Both the position numbers and the translations under genes were made by a program. The notes beneath the pieces are model-generated. The model did no database searches. It was not told the origin of the DNA and saw only the letters and a list, made by a program, of their open reading frames with translations. From the NCBI RefSeq assembly GCF_020251205.1, contig NZ_JAIWYX010000008.1, positions 62,001-126,000 of the forward strand: 64,000 nucleotides of DNA, given 5' to 3'. Origin of the DNA: Arthrobacter sp. M4. GTDB taxonomy: Bacteria; Actinomycetota; Actinomycetes; Actinomycetales; Micrococcaceae. Below are positions 1 to 7,967 of the stretch, piece by piece; the first letter of the stretch is position 1, and every line of letters starts with the position of its first letter.

Positions 1-930
1 GGGGACCGTCATCCGTTCCAGGAGAGAATCGAAGGCCAAGCGGCCCATCTCGTAGGCCGGCTGCCTGATGGTTGTCAGTTCCGGAACGCACATTTCCGCC
101 TGCACCGAATCGTCGAAACCCGCAACGGCAATGTCGTCGGGGACCCTGAGGCCCGCGTCGGTAATTTCGCGGACGCAGCCTGCAGCGACGATATCGTTGC
201 CGCAGAATATGGCGTCGGGAAGTGTGTCCGTATCTAAGAGCTTTTTGGTGAGCCGGCGTCCGGCATGGAAGTCGAAATCTCCTTGGACAAACAGCATCTG
301 CCCTGGTGACAGGCCGGCATCGGCGAGAGCCTGTCGAAAGCCTGACTCGCGGAGGCGGCCAGAACGAGCAGCTTGGAAGCCGAGCATCGCCAAGCGTCGG
401 GCTCCAGTTGCAATCAAATGCCGAGTGATATCGAACGCGGCCTGGCGGTCATCTATGGAGACGCCGAAGGCCGCCTCGGAGCCGGTTATTTCGCAGACTT
501 GGACCACGCTGAGTTGCTCAGCCAGCGCCTCGACTTCCTGGTCTGGCATCGTGGGCGAAAACAGTACCAGGCCGTCCACTGAGCCGTTCCGGAGCATGTC
601 CACCAGCTGCTGCTCCCGTTCCAGGTCGCCGGACGTTGGTGCAATGAGGCTGACGTAGCCTGACAATGCGGCAGCGTCGCCTACACCGCGGAAGGCTTCA
701 CTGATGACAGGCGAGTTCAGGTTTTTGGCCAATGCGAGGATGCGCATAGTTCGGTCGCGGCGTAGGTCCCGGGCGGACGCCAGAGGTCGATAGTTGAGCT
801 GGCGGATTGCGGCTGTGACTTTTTCCTTGCTGGCCTCGCTGACAGCCGGACTTCCGTTGAGGACGCGGGAAACGGTCCCCACGGATACGCCAGCCGTCCT
901 GGCGACATCCTGCACTGTCGCTCGCGCCAT
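1..930 (-). CDS. LacI-family transcriptional regulator (3' end cut by window)
   Basis: Reading from the ATG at 930 on the minus strand gives a protein starting MARATVQDVARTAGVSVGTV, a typical LacI helix-turn-helix with the SRVLNGSPAVS recognition and hinge segment. A periplasmic-binding-protein-like effector domain follows, with segments such as GLVLFSPTMPD and CGNDIVAAG. An AAAGGA ribosome-binding site lies 8-14 bases upstream of the start. The reading frame runs off position 1 without a stop, so the last part of the effector domain is missing from the window. As a LacI protein it should repress a sugar or related catabolic operon and respond to a small ligand. The target genes probably lie to the left, outside the window. 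Confidence 0.9.
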   Translation of the reverse strand, partial: MARATVQDVARTAGVSVGTVSRVLNGSPAVSEASKEKVTAAIRQLNYRPLASARDLRRDRTMRILALAKNLNSPVISEAFRGVGDAAALSGYVSLIAPTSGDLEREQQLVDMLRNGSVDGLVLFSPTMPDQEVEALAEQLSVVQVCEITGSEAAFGVSIDDRQAAFDITRHLIATGARRLAMLGFQAARSGRLRESGFRQALADAGLSPGQMLFVQGDFDFHAGRRLTKKLLDTDTLPDAIFCGNDIVAAGCVREITDAGLRVPDDIAVAGFDDSVQAEMCVPELTTIRQPAYEMGRLAFDSLLERMTVP

Positions 931-1110
931 TCGGTTTGTCCTTTCGCCGCCAGGAACAGTGTCATTGCCGCTGAGCCTCATCATGAGCGGAGAACTGACC
1001 AGCAGTCCTCAGCTTAGCGTTGCGACAAAAGGCCGCCTGCAGAACCTACCGATGCCGGGGCAGCTCAAGTTCCGGCGAGGTGGGGCTGGCACCCACCTCA
1101 GGTTCCCTCG

Positions 1111-2520
1111 CTAGCCGTTGCGCTCGAGAGCCTGGCCGATAACCTTGGCGCCCTCCGGAAAGGCCGCAGGGTTTGCGCCGGCGTAGTTGAGCCTGATGTA
1201 CGGACCGGCTGGCTCGGCAGGGAACCACTCATTCCCCGGGGCGATGATGACCCGGGAGCTTTCGCAATCGCGGGTGAGCTTGTCGAGGTCCGTTCCATCC
1301 GGCAGCCGTAGCCAAAGGTTCAATCCGCCCTTAGGAACGGTGGTGATGTGGGCCTGTGGTGCGTGCTCGCGGAGGCTGCTTGCCAGGAGATCCCGGCGTG
1401 ACTGGAGCTGGTGGCGGAGACCGCGCAAGTGAGTCTGCCAACCGGGCTGCGTGACGACGTCGAGCGCTGCCGCTTGGAGGACGCCGCTGACGTACATCAT
1501 CTCAGCCGCTCTTTCGGCCAGGATGCGCTCGCGGGCGGGGCCGCGGGCAATAATCCCAGCGACGCGTATGGCTGGGGACACGCTCTTCGTCAGTGACCGG
1601 ATATAGATCACATGGCCTGAACTGTCGTGGGCAGCAACAGGGTTTGGAGTTGTAGTGATGCCGAAATCGTGGGCCCAGTCGTCCTCAACAAGGAAGGCGC
1701 CATGATTGCGCAGAATCTCCAGGACCTGCTCGGCCCGCTGGGCTGACCATTGGGCCCCGGTCGGGTTGGCGTAGTTCGGTTGCGCATAAAACATCCTTGC
1801 CCCGGTTTCCTCAAAGGCCCGCGACAGCTCTTCGGGATCCGGGCCTTCCGGGCCGCTGGGTACCGGGATGAGGCGGACTCCAGCCTGCGCGGCTGCAAGG
1901 ATGGCGCCCCAATAGGTGGGTGATTCCACCAGCAACGGCTGTCCGTTTCCTACCAAAGCCCTGAAGATCGAGCTCAATCCGCCCTGGCTTCCTGGCACAA
2001 CGATTACGTCGCTGGGTGTTGGCGGGGTTACCCCGACGGGCGTGGAGGCACCTAATTCATGAACAAACCAGGACTGCAACTCCGGAATCCCGGCTGCCGG
2101 AGGCCTGGACAGCGCCGCATCACTGCGCGCAGCCCGCGTCAACGCTGCCCGAATGAGCCGCTCGGGCAATAGTTCGCGGTCGGGGTACCCCGCGTGGAAG
2201 GCGAGGACATCGTTCGGTGTGCTGCGCATTGTCGCGGAGGCTACACGAACGGAACCTTGTGGCGACCGCAGCGCAGCAGTCTGCCAGCCGTAGTCCGCCG
2301 GCCGGACCATCCGGGCAGCCCGCACGAATGTTCCCACACCCGGCCGACTCTCGATCAGGCCCTGGGCCGTGAGGGTCTGCAGGGCTTTTTGCACCGTGAC
2401 TGGGCTGGCCTGGTACTCGGCAACGAGTGACCGCGTGGAGGGCAGCCGTGCTCCCGGGGCCGCGCCTGAAATCCACTCCTTCAGTCGCACCACAATCCGC
2501 GAACTGCTATCGTTATTCAT
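1111..2520 (-). CDS. MocR/PdxR-type regulator (GntR HTH fused to aminotransferase-like domain)
   Basis: The 469-residue protein has an N-terminal GntR winged helix (about residues 5-70, GARLPSTRSLVAEYQASP) joined to a fold-type I PLP aminotransferase-like domain. Conserved segments are NPTGAQW, LVEDDWAHDFG and the lysine region SLTKSVSPAIR. MocR proteins are regulators that use PLP or an amine as effector and often control a divergent neighbour. The frame is open further upstream, but the GntR domain begins right after the MNNDSSS start, so the ATG at 2518-2520 is chosen. This start overlaps the start codon of the divergent EamA permease, which is the likely target. The effector is not predictable from sequence. 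Confidence 0.9.
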   Translation of the reverse strand: MNNDSSSRIVVRLKEWISGAAPGARLPSTRSLVAEYQASPVTVQKALQTLTAQGLIESRPGVGTFVRAARMVRPADYGWQTAALRSPQGSVRVASATMRSTPNDVLAFHAGYPDRELLPERLIRAALTRAARSDAALSRPPAAGIPELQSWFVHELGASTPVGVTPPTPSDVIVVPGSQGGLSSIFRALVGNGQPLLVESPTYWGAILAAAQAGVRLIPVPSGPEGPDPEELSRAFEETGARMFYAQPNYANPTGAQWSAQRAEQVLEILRNHGAFLVEDDWAHDFGITTTPNPVAAHDSSGHVIYIRSLTKSVSPAIRVAGIIARGPARERILAERAAEMMYVSGVLQAAALDVVTQPGWQTHLRGLRHQLQSRRDLLASSLREHAPQAHITTVPKGGLNLWLRLPDGTDLDKLTRDCESSRVIIAPGNEWFPAEPAGPYIRLNYAGANPAAFPEGAKVIGQALERNG

Positions 2521-2562
2521 GAAAGATAATAATAGCGCTACTGTAATAGTTCGCCCAGCGAT
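2500..2562. promoter_or_regulatory. Divergent MocR/EamA control region with overlapping start codons
   Basis: The minus-strand ATG (2518-2520) and plus-strand ATG (2519-2521) share two bases, leaving no intergenic DNA. The segment is AT-rich in a GC-rich surround. A TATTAT-like -10 sits just before the MocR ATG, and TATCGT/CGTTAT lies just before the EamA ATG. Repeated AATAG words occur at about 2530-2552, with an opposing CTAT at about 2508. This fits leaderless transcripts with MocR binding across the start region. The alternative is that the EamA protein starts later, for example at an in-frame TTG near 2584. Confidence 0.5.
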
Positions 2563-3559
2563 ACCGGATGTTGCCCGCAGCGGCTTGGGTTGGGGTCTTG
2601 TTGGAGTAGCGGCCTTCTCCTTTACCATTCCGTTCACCCGCGTCGCCGTTGAGGGCCTGTCGCCGCTATTCATCGGGTCGTCCCGCGCAGTCGTCGCGGC
2701 ATTGCTCGCCACTTGCGCCCTTGCCGTCACCAGGCAGCGCCTTCCCCGCGGAATGCAGTGGGCTCGACTGGCCGTTGTCGCTGGAGGGATCGTTGTTGGC
2801 TTCCCGCTTCTCACTTCGTTCGCCCTCACGGCCGCTTCGGCGAGTCACGGCGCCGTCGTCATCGCTTTGCTTCCCGCAGCGACGGCGACGGCGGCAGTCC
2901 TGCGTGGCAGGGAGCGGCCTTCCGTGGCGTTTTGGTGGGCGACAGCTGTTGGCGCTCTCGCAGCGATCGGATTTGCTTTTGCCCAGTCTGGCGGTTTCGG
3001 CCAGCTGCACTGGGCCGATCTCTTTCTTCTTGTCGCAGTTGCGGTGTGCGCCATTGGCTACGCGGAAGGAGGTCTGTTGGCTCGCGAACTAGGAGCGTGG
3101 CAGACCGTTTCGTGGGCGCTCGTCCTCGCATCGCCTCTAATGGTCCTATTGACCGCCGTCGCAATTGCCGAGCACCCGCCGGCTGGTACGCAAGTGCAGT
3201 GGGCTGCACTTGCGTACCTTGGCACCGTCAGTGCATTCCTGGGTTTCTTCGCCTGGTACCGAGGCCTCGCTATCGGACCCATGGCGAAGGTCAGCCAGAT
3301 CCAACTCATCCAGCCCGTGCTGACCATCTGCTGGGCAGGTCTCCTGCTGGGGGAAGACCTGACCCGGCTGACCATCATCGGCGGCGTCGCCGTCGTTCTT
3401 TCGGCCGCTATTGCGGTCCGAATCCGGATACGCCCGCCCGGGTCGGCGCCAAACCCTGATTCGACTAACCAAGTGTTAGTTCTTCACCCAGAAAGGACCG
3501 CCCCGTGTACATCCCAGCCCAATGGACTCACTTCCCGAGGCAAGAGAGACCGCCGCTGA
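2519..3559 (+). CDS. EamA/DMT-family permease
   Basis: This 346-residue very hydrophobic protein has the two-fold EamA organisation of ten expected membrane segments. The first half covers about residues 20-150 (GLVGVAAFSFTIPFTRVAVEG through the first repeat) and the second has the typical end SAFLGFFAWYRGLAIGPMAKVSQIQLIQP. EamA proteins of the drug/metabolite transporter superfamily usually export amino acids or other small metabolites. Divergent pairing with a MocR regulator is a common arrangement and suggests the permease is induced by the MocR ligand. The C-terminal 40 residues are polar and probably cytoplasmic. The exact start is uncertain because it overlaps the MocR start. Confidence 0.88.
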   Translation: MKDNNSATVIVRPAIPDVARSGLGWGLVGVAAFSFTIPFTRVAVEGLSPLFIGSSRAVVAALLATCALAVTRQRLPRGMQWARLAVVAGGIVVGFPLLTSFALTAASASHGAVVIALLPAATATAAVLRGRERPSVAFWWATAVGALAAIGFAFAQSGGFGQLHWADLFLLVAVAVCAIGYAEGGLLARELGAWQTVSWALVLASPLMVLLTAVAIAEHPPAGTQVQWAALAYLGTVSAFLGFFAWYRGLAIGPMAKVSQIQLIQPVLTICWAGLLLGEDLTRLTIIGGVAVVLSAAIAVRIRIRPPGSAPNPDSTNQVLVLHPERTAPCTSQPNGLTSRGKRDRR

Positions 3560-3649
3560 TGTGGCGCGGGCCAACGCGGAGAGGTGCACAACCGTCCTAG
3601 GGCCGTGCCGTCGGCCAACGTTGCAGACTGGGCGAAGGGATGCTCACGA

Positions 3650-5008
3650 TCAACGTCCCCCAAGGTCGAACGGGTCTCCTGAAGAGCCAATAACTGCCAA
3701 ATAGCCCCCCGAAGCGAGCTTGGTGGGGAAGGTGATTGTTCTTTTCGTCTTCGACTCGGCAGTGTCAATCTCAGTGACCGTGCCCTCGCCGCCCCTGGAT
3801 ACGAAAACCGATTCCCCATCCTGAGTTGCAGCGATAAACCGTGCCTCGGCTTTCTTGCTGTCCTGCCCGGCAACCGGCCCTGCTTTGAGGGGTTCCAAGG
3901 CCACGGTGGACTTTTTCCCGTCGTAGAGGCCGGTGTCACTACTCCGGTCGATCATGATCAAATTGTCGCTTCCGTCCTGGGTGAGGACGACGGTTGCGAA
4001 TCGTGAGGTCACGGCAGCGCGGGTTGCGATTCCCTGCCCTAATGGCGTGAGGGCCGTCTTTCCCTCCGTTACTGAACCGGACATCAGATAGGCAGGTATC
4101 TTGTCCCAAGCCGCACCCTTGTCCACGCGCCCCGCTTGGGATCCAATGAACGTCTTGCCGTCGGGTGCCATCCGTGGACGATAACTCTGCCCGATTCCTG
4201 CTTGGTAGCTGGCGGCGGCAGATTCCCCGAAGCCGTCAGCGGTCAAAGGAATGGTTTCGACGCCGGTGTGCAGCGTTGATCCGATGACGTCGCCTGTTTG
4301 GCTCATGAGGGGACCGTGCGGGTAGGCCCCCAGAGGAGTGGAGCTGTGGAGCTTTGGAGTGGGGTTCCCCGAGGTGATGTCTGAAACGAGGTAAGCATCC
4401 AGCATTCCTCCTGAAGACACAACGAGCCTCAACGGATCTCCAGCGAGAAACGTGTGCATCTCCTCAACACCTGTTTTGCCCGTGGTTGCCAGGGTTACCT
4501 CATTGATGGGCAAGGAGACGGTCCACGCACCGTTATTCTCAAGGTCAACAAGCGTCACCTCCTGCACGGTCGATGCGTCGAAATCTGAACCCACGGCAAT
4601 GTAGCGTGCATTCTTGTCAGTTGCTATCCATCCAGCACGCTCCCACTTCCCCTTGGGATTAGGGATGTTGAAGCTGCGCCCAATTTTGGGTTTGCCATCT
4701 CCATCGACTTCCAGAATTTCCAGGCTTGGTTTTGACTCGTTGACGAAGGCGAGGCGCCCTTGGCCGAGTTGGATGGAGCCGGCGTGGACACCGAGGTCGA
4801 TGCCCTTGATTGCGCCGGTTTGATTCCCGTCCACCACGTTGTTCACGTAGAGCGCATGCTCTTTAGGGTCGGCGGTCAGGAGCCATTGTTTGGTAGTCGT
4901 GGAGTCGTCCGCCGCCTTGGAGGATGATTCGACGGCGGCACAGCCGCCGAGCATGAAGGTGGCCGGGAGAAAGACTGCCAGGGCAACGCGGGGAAAGCTG
5001 TAACGCAT
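3650..5008 (-). CDS. Secreted beta-propeller-like lipoprotein, possible AztD-type zinc chaperone
   Basis: The 452-residue product has a lipoprotein signal peptide with lipobox LGGC and Cys at residue 23. A long repetitive beta-rich body follows, with recurrent blade-like units such as LALVNES-type, VSSGGMLDAYLVSD, RMAPDGKTFIGSQ and FIAATQDGESVFVSRGGEGTV. This pattern suits a WD40/YVTN-type propeller anchored outside the membrane. The upstream 15-bp palindrome resembles a Zur/Fur box. In actinobacteria a zinc-regulated propeller protein of this kind is the metallochaperone AztD, normally linked with AztABC, but no aztABC genes lie beside it here. AztD is therefore a hypothesis; a secreted propeller lipoprotein is well supported. 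A GGAGA site precedes the ATG. Confidence 0.75.
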   Translation of the reverse strand: MRYSFPRVALAVFLPATFMLGGCAAVESSSKAADDSTTTKQWLLTADPKEHALYVNNVVDGNQTGAIKGIDLGVHAGSIQLGQGRLAFVNESKPSLEILEVDGDGKPKIGRSFNIPNPKGKWERAGWIATDKNARYIAVGSDFDASTVQEVTLVDLENNGAWTVSLPINEVTLATTGKTGVEEMHTFLAGDPLRLVVSSGGMLDAYLVSDITSGNPTPKLHSSTPLGAYPHGPLMSQTGDVIGSTLHTGVETIPLTADGFGESAAASYQAGIGQSYRPRMAPDGKTFIGSQAGRVDKGAAWDKIPAYLMSGSVTEGKTALTPLGQGIATRAAVTSRFATVVLTQDGSDNLIMIDRSSDTGLYDGKKSTVALEPLKAGPVAGQDSKKAEARFIAATQDGESVFVSRGGEGTVTEIDTAESKTKRTITFPTKLASGGYLAVIGSSGDPFDLGGR

Positions 5009-5051
5009 GGGTCTCCATCGATAAAGGGATCTGATGGAGTGAGCTTATCAA

Positions 5052-5066
5052 TAATGATTCTCATTA
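5052..5066. promoter_or_regulatory. Zur/Fur-like operator
   Basis: The sequence TAATGATTCTCATTA is a perfect dyad with 6-bp arms around a 3-bp centre. It lies 44 bp upstream of the lipoprotein start in an AT-rich patch that could hold the promoter. It resembles actinobacterial Zur or Fur-family boxes, which are built on TGA-N-TCA-like arms rich in A and T. The regulator is not in the window. Confidence 0.55.
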
Positions 5067-5213
5067 AGCATTCAGCGGTGGCACTAGGCACAATGGCGCC
5101 TTCGCGGCAGAGGGCACTGGTCAGGGATGTCCTCGCAAATCCAGCCGCCCCCGCTACGCCCGGGGGTGCTTTCGGCGCAAGGGGTCTTCGTATGCAACCG
5201 CTGCGAACCCGGC

Positions 5214-5582
5214 TCAGGTGAGCTGCGAGAACATGTCATTCCCGCTCGCGGTCGACGTTGCCACCTGCTGCAGGACATCCCAGTGCTCCACGATTTTGCC
5301 TTCGTCATTGAATCGGAAGATGTCCACCCCCGCGGATTGCAGCGGCTTGTAGTGCGAGTGGACCGCGACAAAGTCACCTTCCGCGATCACACGGTGAACC
5401 TCGACGTCGACCGCTCCAAACTGTGCGAAGAAGTCCTTCACGGCCTGGCGGCCATCGGCAACCAGGGGATTGTGCTGCTTGTAGTCCTCCACGATGAGAT
5501 CGTCGAAGGCCGCCGCGTCGCCGGCGCGGAAGGCTTCGAAGAGCCTGGCCACTGTCTCCTTGTTCGCTTCGATGGATGCCAT
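5214..5582 (-). CDS. SnoaL/NTF2-like protein
   Basis: The 122-residue protein starts at the ATG preceded by GGAGG. It shows the SnoaL-like pattern: N-terminal helix NKETVARLFEAFRAGD, DLIVEDYKQHNPLVADGRQAVKDFF, and the strand pair HSHYKPLQSAGVDIFRFNDEGKIVEHWDV. The family folds as a cone-shaped alpha+beta barrel and includes polyketide cyclases, dehydratases and many proteins of unknown role, often annotated as ester cyclases. It stands alone, 70 bp beyond the end of the MmgE/PrpD operon on the same strand, and could be cotranscribed with it. No specific substrate can be named. Confidence 0.85.
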   Translation of the reverse strand: MASIEANKETVARLFEAFRAGDAAAFDDLIVEDYKQHNPLVADGRQAVKDFFAQFGAVDVEVHRVIAEGDFVAVHSHYKPLQSAGVDIFRFNDEGKIVEHWDVLQQVATSTASGNDMFSQLT

Positions 5583-5652
5583 GGGAGTCCTCCTGTCGAG
5601 CAGTGAATGTGGCTCAAAGGCTACGCGCGGTGGGTATGGCCAACAAGGGGAT

Positions 5653-7068
5653 TCAGACCAATAACTCGGCCTCTGAGCTAGCCACAAGCATTTCCTGCAA
5701 ACGGGAGATATCCGGCAGAACGTCCAAGCCCAAGACCGTGCGGACAATTCCCTCGGCGTTCCCATCACCCACACGTGGGCTCGCCAAGCCAACGAATTTG
5801 CCGATGGTCTCCTGGTCGCTGAGCCTGTTCGTCGAAGCACCGCGCGCTCGGACCGCCTGGAGCGAGTAGCTGCCCGAATCCGTCATCACCGTCACAAACG
5901 GTTCGGCCGCGCCGCCGTGCTGGTTGGGGTCAACCTCCAGGACGATCCGCTCCATCAACTCGGCCACGCGAAGGTCAGTGCGCCCGCCGACGGTGATGTC
6001 CTCCAACCCCACGCCTCCGCGAAGCAGTGCCGTGGCTAGGGCAAACTGCATGCTGAGCTGAGCCGACACCAGCGAGGACACGACCGCTTTTCCGCACATG
6101 TCCCTGATCAGTGCGCTGGTCCGGACCGTCACCGAATGTATGGCTGACGCCTCAATGTCGTGGAGGCGACGGAGTTCCAGGACCGCATCGATGGCCGAGT
6201 GGGTACTCCGGCAGGTGGCGTACGGCTTGATCGATGCCCTCTCCACCTGCCATTCCTTGCCGAGCGTCCCGTACAGCGCCGCTTCGTCACTGAGCCGCGC
6301 GCCGTCGTCGGACCTTCCGCCATACAGGTTCAGGAAGCCGCCCCACGGCGCCGAGAACAGGTCTGCGGGGCCAGTGAAACCGGAGCGGGCGAGCAGTGCG
6401 GAGTTCAGTCCGGCTTCAGCCGCGCGGCCAACATGCATGCGCTTGGACATGGCGCCGTCGCCGATGAACGCCCAGGTTCCGCCCGTGAAGGAACCGGCCA
6501 GTCCGATTGCCGAGGTCAGCCGCTGGTCGTCGAGACCCAACACGATCCCTGCGGCCGCGGCAGCCCCAAAGGTGCCGCAGACTCCGGTGGAGTGCCAGCC
6601 CAGGTTGTTGACGGCGTCGTACCCGCCCAGCGCGTTCTGGACCCGTCGCGCCAGTTCATAGCCTCCGACGACGGCGTGCAGCAGCCGCGCGCCGCTCACC
6701 GGCTTCTCGCTCAGGGAAGCCGCCGCCAGGGCGGCGGGGAGAACGACGGCGCCGGAGTGGTCGCAGCCACCCGAATCGTCCAGTTCGAAGGCATGACTCG
6801 CGACGCCGTTGATAAACGCGGCCGCAAGGGGAGGGGCCGACGCCGGCGATCCCCAGAGCACGGCGCTAACCGACGCTGTGCCGTACCCCGCCGCCATCGC
6901 CTCCCGGCTGATTGCGACTTCGCGGGATGCGGCTCCGGCGATGCCCGCGCCGAGCGTGTCCAAGATATGGATTCGGGCCCGATGGCGCACGGATTCTGGG
7001 ATCTCGTCCGGAATGAGGGACGTGATGAATTCGGAGAAGATTCCGGATGCCGTCTGCAGGTGGTTCAT
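5653..7068 (-). CDS. MmgE/PrpD-family protein (possible epimerase or dehydratase)
   Basis: The 471-residue protein matches the MmgE/PrpD family in length and features: an N-terminal helical domain (RARIHILDTLGAGIAGA, then FINGVASHAFELDDS at about residues 90-105), the GWHSTGVCGTFGAAAAAG segment, KRMHVGRAAEAGLNSALLA, and a smaller C-terminal domain. Known members include 2-methylcitrate dehydratase, cis-aconitate decarboxylase and iminodisuccinate epimerase. Its ATG overlaps the upstream stop by 4 bp (ATGA), so it is the distal gene of the argH-ABC-CE4 operon. Association with an ArgH-type C-N lyase and an amino-acid importer favours an epimerase of an aminopolycarboxylate over propionate metabolism, since no prpB or prpC is nearby. 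That assignment is inference. Confidence 0.88.
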   Translation of the reverse strand: MNHLQTASGIFSEFITSLIPDEIPESVRHRARIHILDTLGAGIAGAASREVAISREAMAAGYGTASVSAVLWGSPASAPPLAAAFINGVASHAFELDDSGGCDHSGAVVLPAALAAASLSEKPVSGARLLHAVVGGYELARRVQNALGGYDAVNNLGWHSTGVCGTFGAAAAAGIVLGLDDQRLTSAIGLAGSFTGGTWAFIGDGAMSKRMHVGRAAEAGLNSALLARSGFTGPADLFSAPWGGFLNLYGGRSDDGARLSDEAALYGTLGKEWQVERASIKPYATCRSTHSAIDAVLELRRLHDIEASAIHSVTVRTSALIRDMCGKAVVSSLVSAQLSMQFALATALLRGGVGLEDITVGGRTDLRVAELMERIVLEVDPNQHGGAAEPFVTVMTDSGSYSLQAVRARGASTNRLSDQETIGKFVGLASPRVGDGNAEGIVRTVLGLDVLPDISRLQEMLVASSEAELLV

Positions 7069-7967
7069 GCGCCTTTGCCTGTGGTTGCGGTGGTGAGTGC
7101 GTGGAAGATCTCGGCTGGGTGGCCGGGAGCGTTTGACTGTCCGTAGCCACGCCACCAGCTGGCAACGTCGCCGCACGTAGCGATCCAGACGTCGTCGCAG
7201 CTCAGGACATGGTCCAGGAACTCCCGGAGCAGTCCGATCCGGCCCGGCGTCGCGATCAGTTCGGGGTGGACGGTCAGGACAAAGCACAGTCCCTCCGCCC
7301 GGTAGGCCTCGAACTCGATCAGCCAGTTGCTGAGTACCTCGCGGCTGGAAGCGATCCGGGGGCTGCCTTTGGGGATGGGCGGATCAAGGTTGAAGACGAA
7401 GTACGGGAAATCGTCCAACTCGTGGTGCCGGGGGATTTCAACCAGTTCAGCGGCACGGCCGGCGTGAAAATGCGGAAGATCATCGCCGTGCCACGAAGAC
7501 GACCACGTGAAGCCTTCATCGAGTAACGCCAACGGCAAACCGTGAGCGTAGGAGCCGCGCCCTGCACGGAAGCCTGTGGGTTGGACGCCCAGCAGTGATT
7601 CGAAGGCGGACTGGCCCCGTCGGATCGCCTCCAGCTGCCCTTCCGCGCCCAAGTTGCTGAAATCCTCAAGCGCCCAGCCCATGTTGCCAAGCTCGTGGCC
7701 TTCGGCGGCAATCGCTTCGACCTGTCGCGGATAGGCCTCTGCATTGCGGCCGGGAATGAACCAGGTGGCCCGGATCCCGGTTCGGTCCAGTTCAGCGAGG
7801 AGCCGGTCCACACCGCGCGTGGCGCCATACTGCCCGACGGACAGGCTTTTGGCGCGATCGACGGCGTCTGGCGCTGCGGCAAGGACGGCCAGTTCCGCCT
7901 CGAAGGACACCGTGAGGATGAACGCGCTGCGCTTGCCGTCCGGCCACAGTGACGTTTGTTCGCTCAC
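7065..7967 (-). CDS. Polysaccharide deacetylase-like (CE4/PuuE-type) protein lacking metal ligands
   Basis: The 300-residue protein starts at GTG 7967, overlapping the upstream stop by 4 bp (GTGA). It is a paralogue of the next gene upstream, with shared segments WPDGKR, GVDRLLAELDRTGIRATWFIPG, GHELGNMGWALEDF, GFRAGRGSY and LVEIPRHHELDDFPYFVFN. The expected motif 1 (FDxD) is replaced by FEAE at about residues 22-25, and the motif 2 histidines are missing (GNMGWALED). It is therefore probably not a metal hydrolase by itself and could be a structural partner of its active paralogue. The frame is intact and the gene is locked into the operon, which argues against a decaying pseudogene. Confidence 0.85.
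   Translation of the reverse strand: MSEQTSLWPDGKRSAFILTVSFEAELAVLAAAPDAVDRAKSLSVGQYGATRGVDRLLAELDRTGIRATWFIPGRNAEAYPRQVEAIAAEGHELGNMGWALEDFSNLGAEGQLEAIRRGQSAFESLLGVQPTGFRAGRGSYAHGLPLALLDEGFTWSSSWHGDDLPHFHAGRAAELVEIPRHHELDDFPYFVFNLDPPIPKGSPRIASSREVLSNWLIEFEAYRAEGLCFVLTVHPELIATPGRIGLLREFLDHVLSCDDVWIATCGDVASWWRGYGQSNAPGHPAEIFHALTTATTGKGA

Noticed and set aside
6160..7146. Long plus-strand open frame opposite the MmgE/PrpD gene
   Set aside because: It is antisense to a well-supported gene, has Arg/Gly-rich nonsense composition and no family motif; high GC makes such frames common.
7065..7967. Pseudogene of the CE4 family
   Set aside because: The frame is complete, overlaps both neighbours by 4 bp and keeps strong similarity outside the metal sites.
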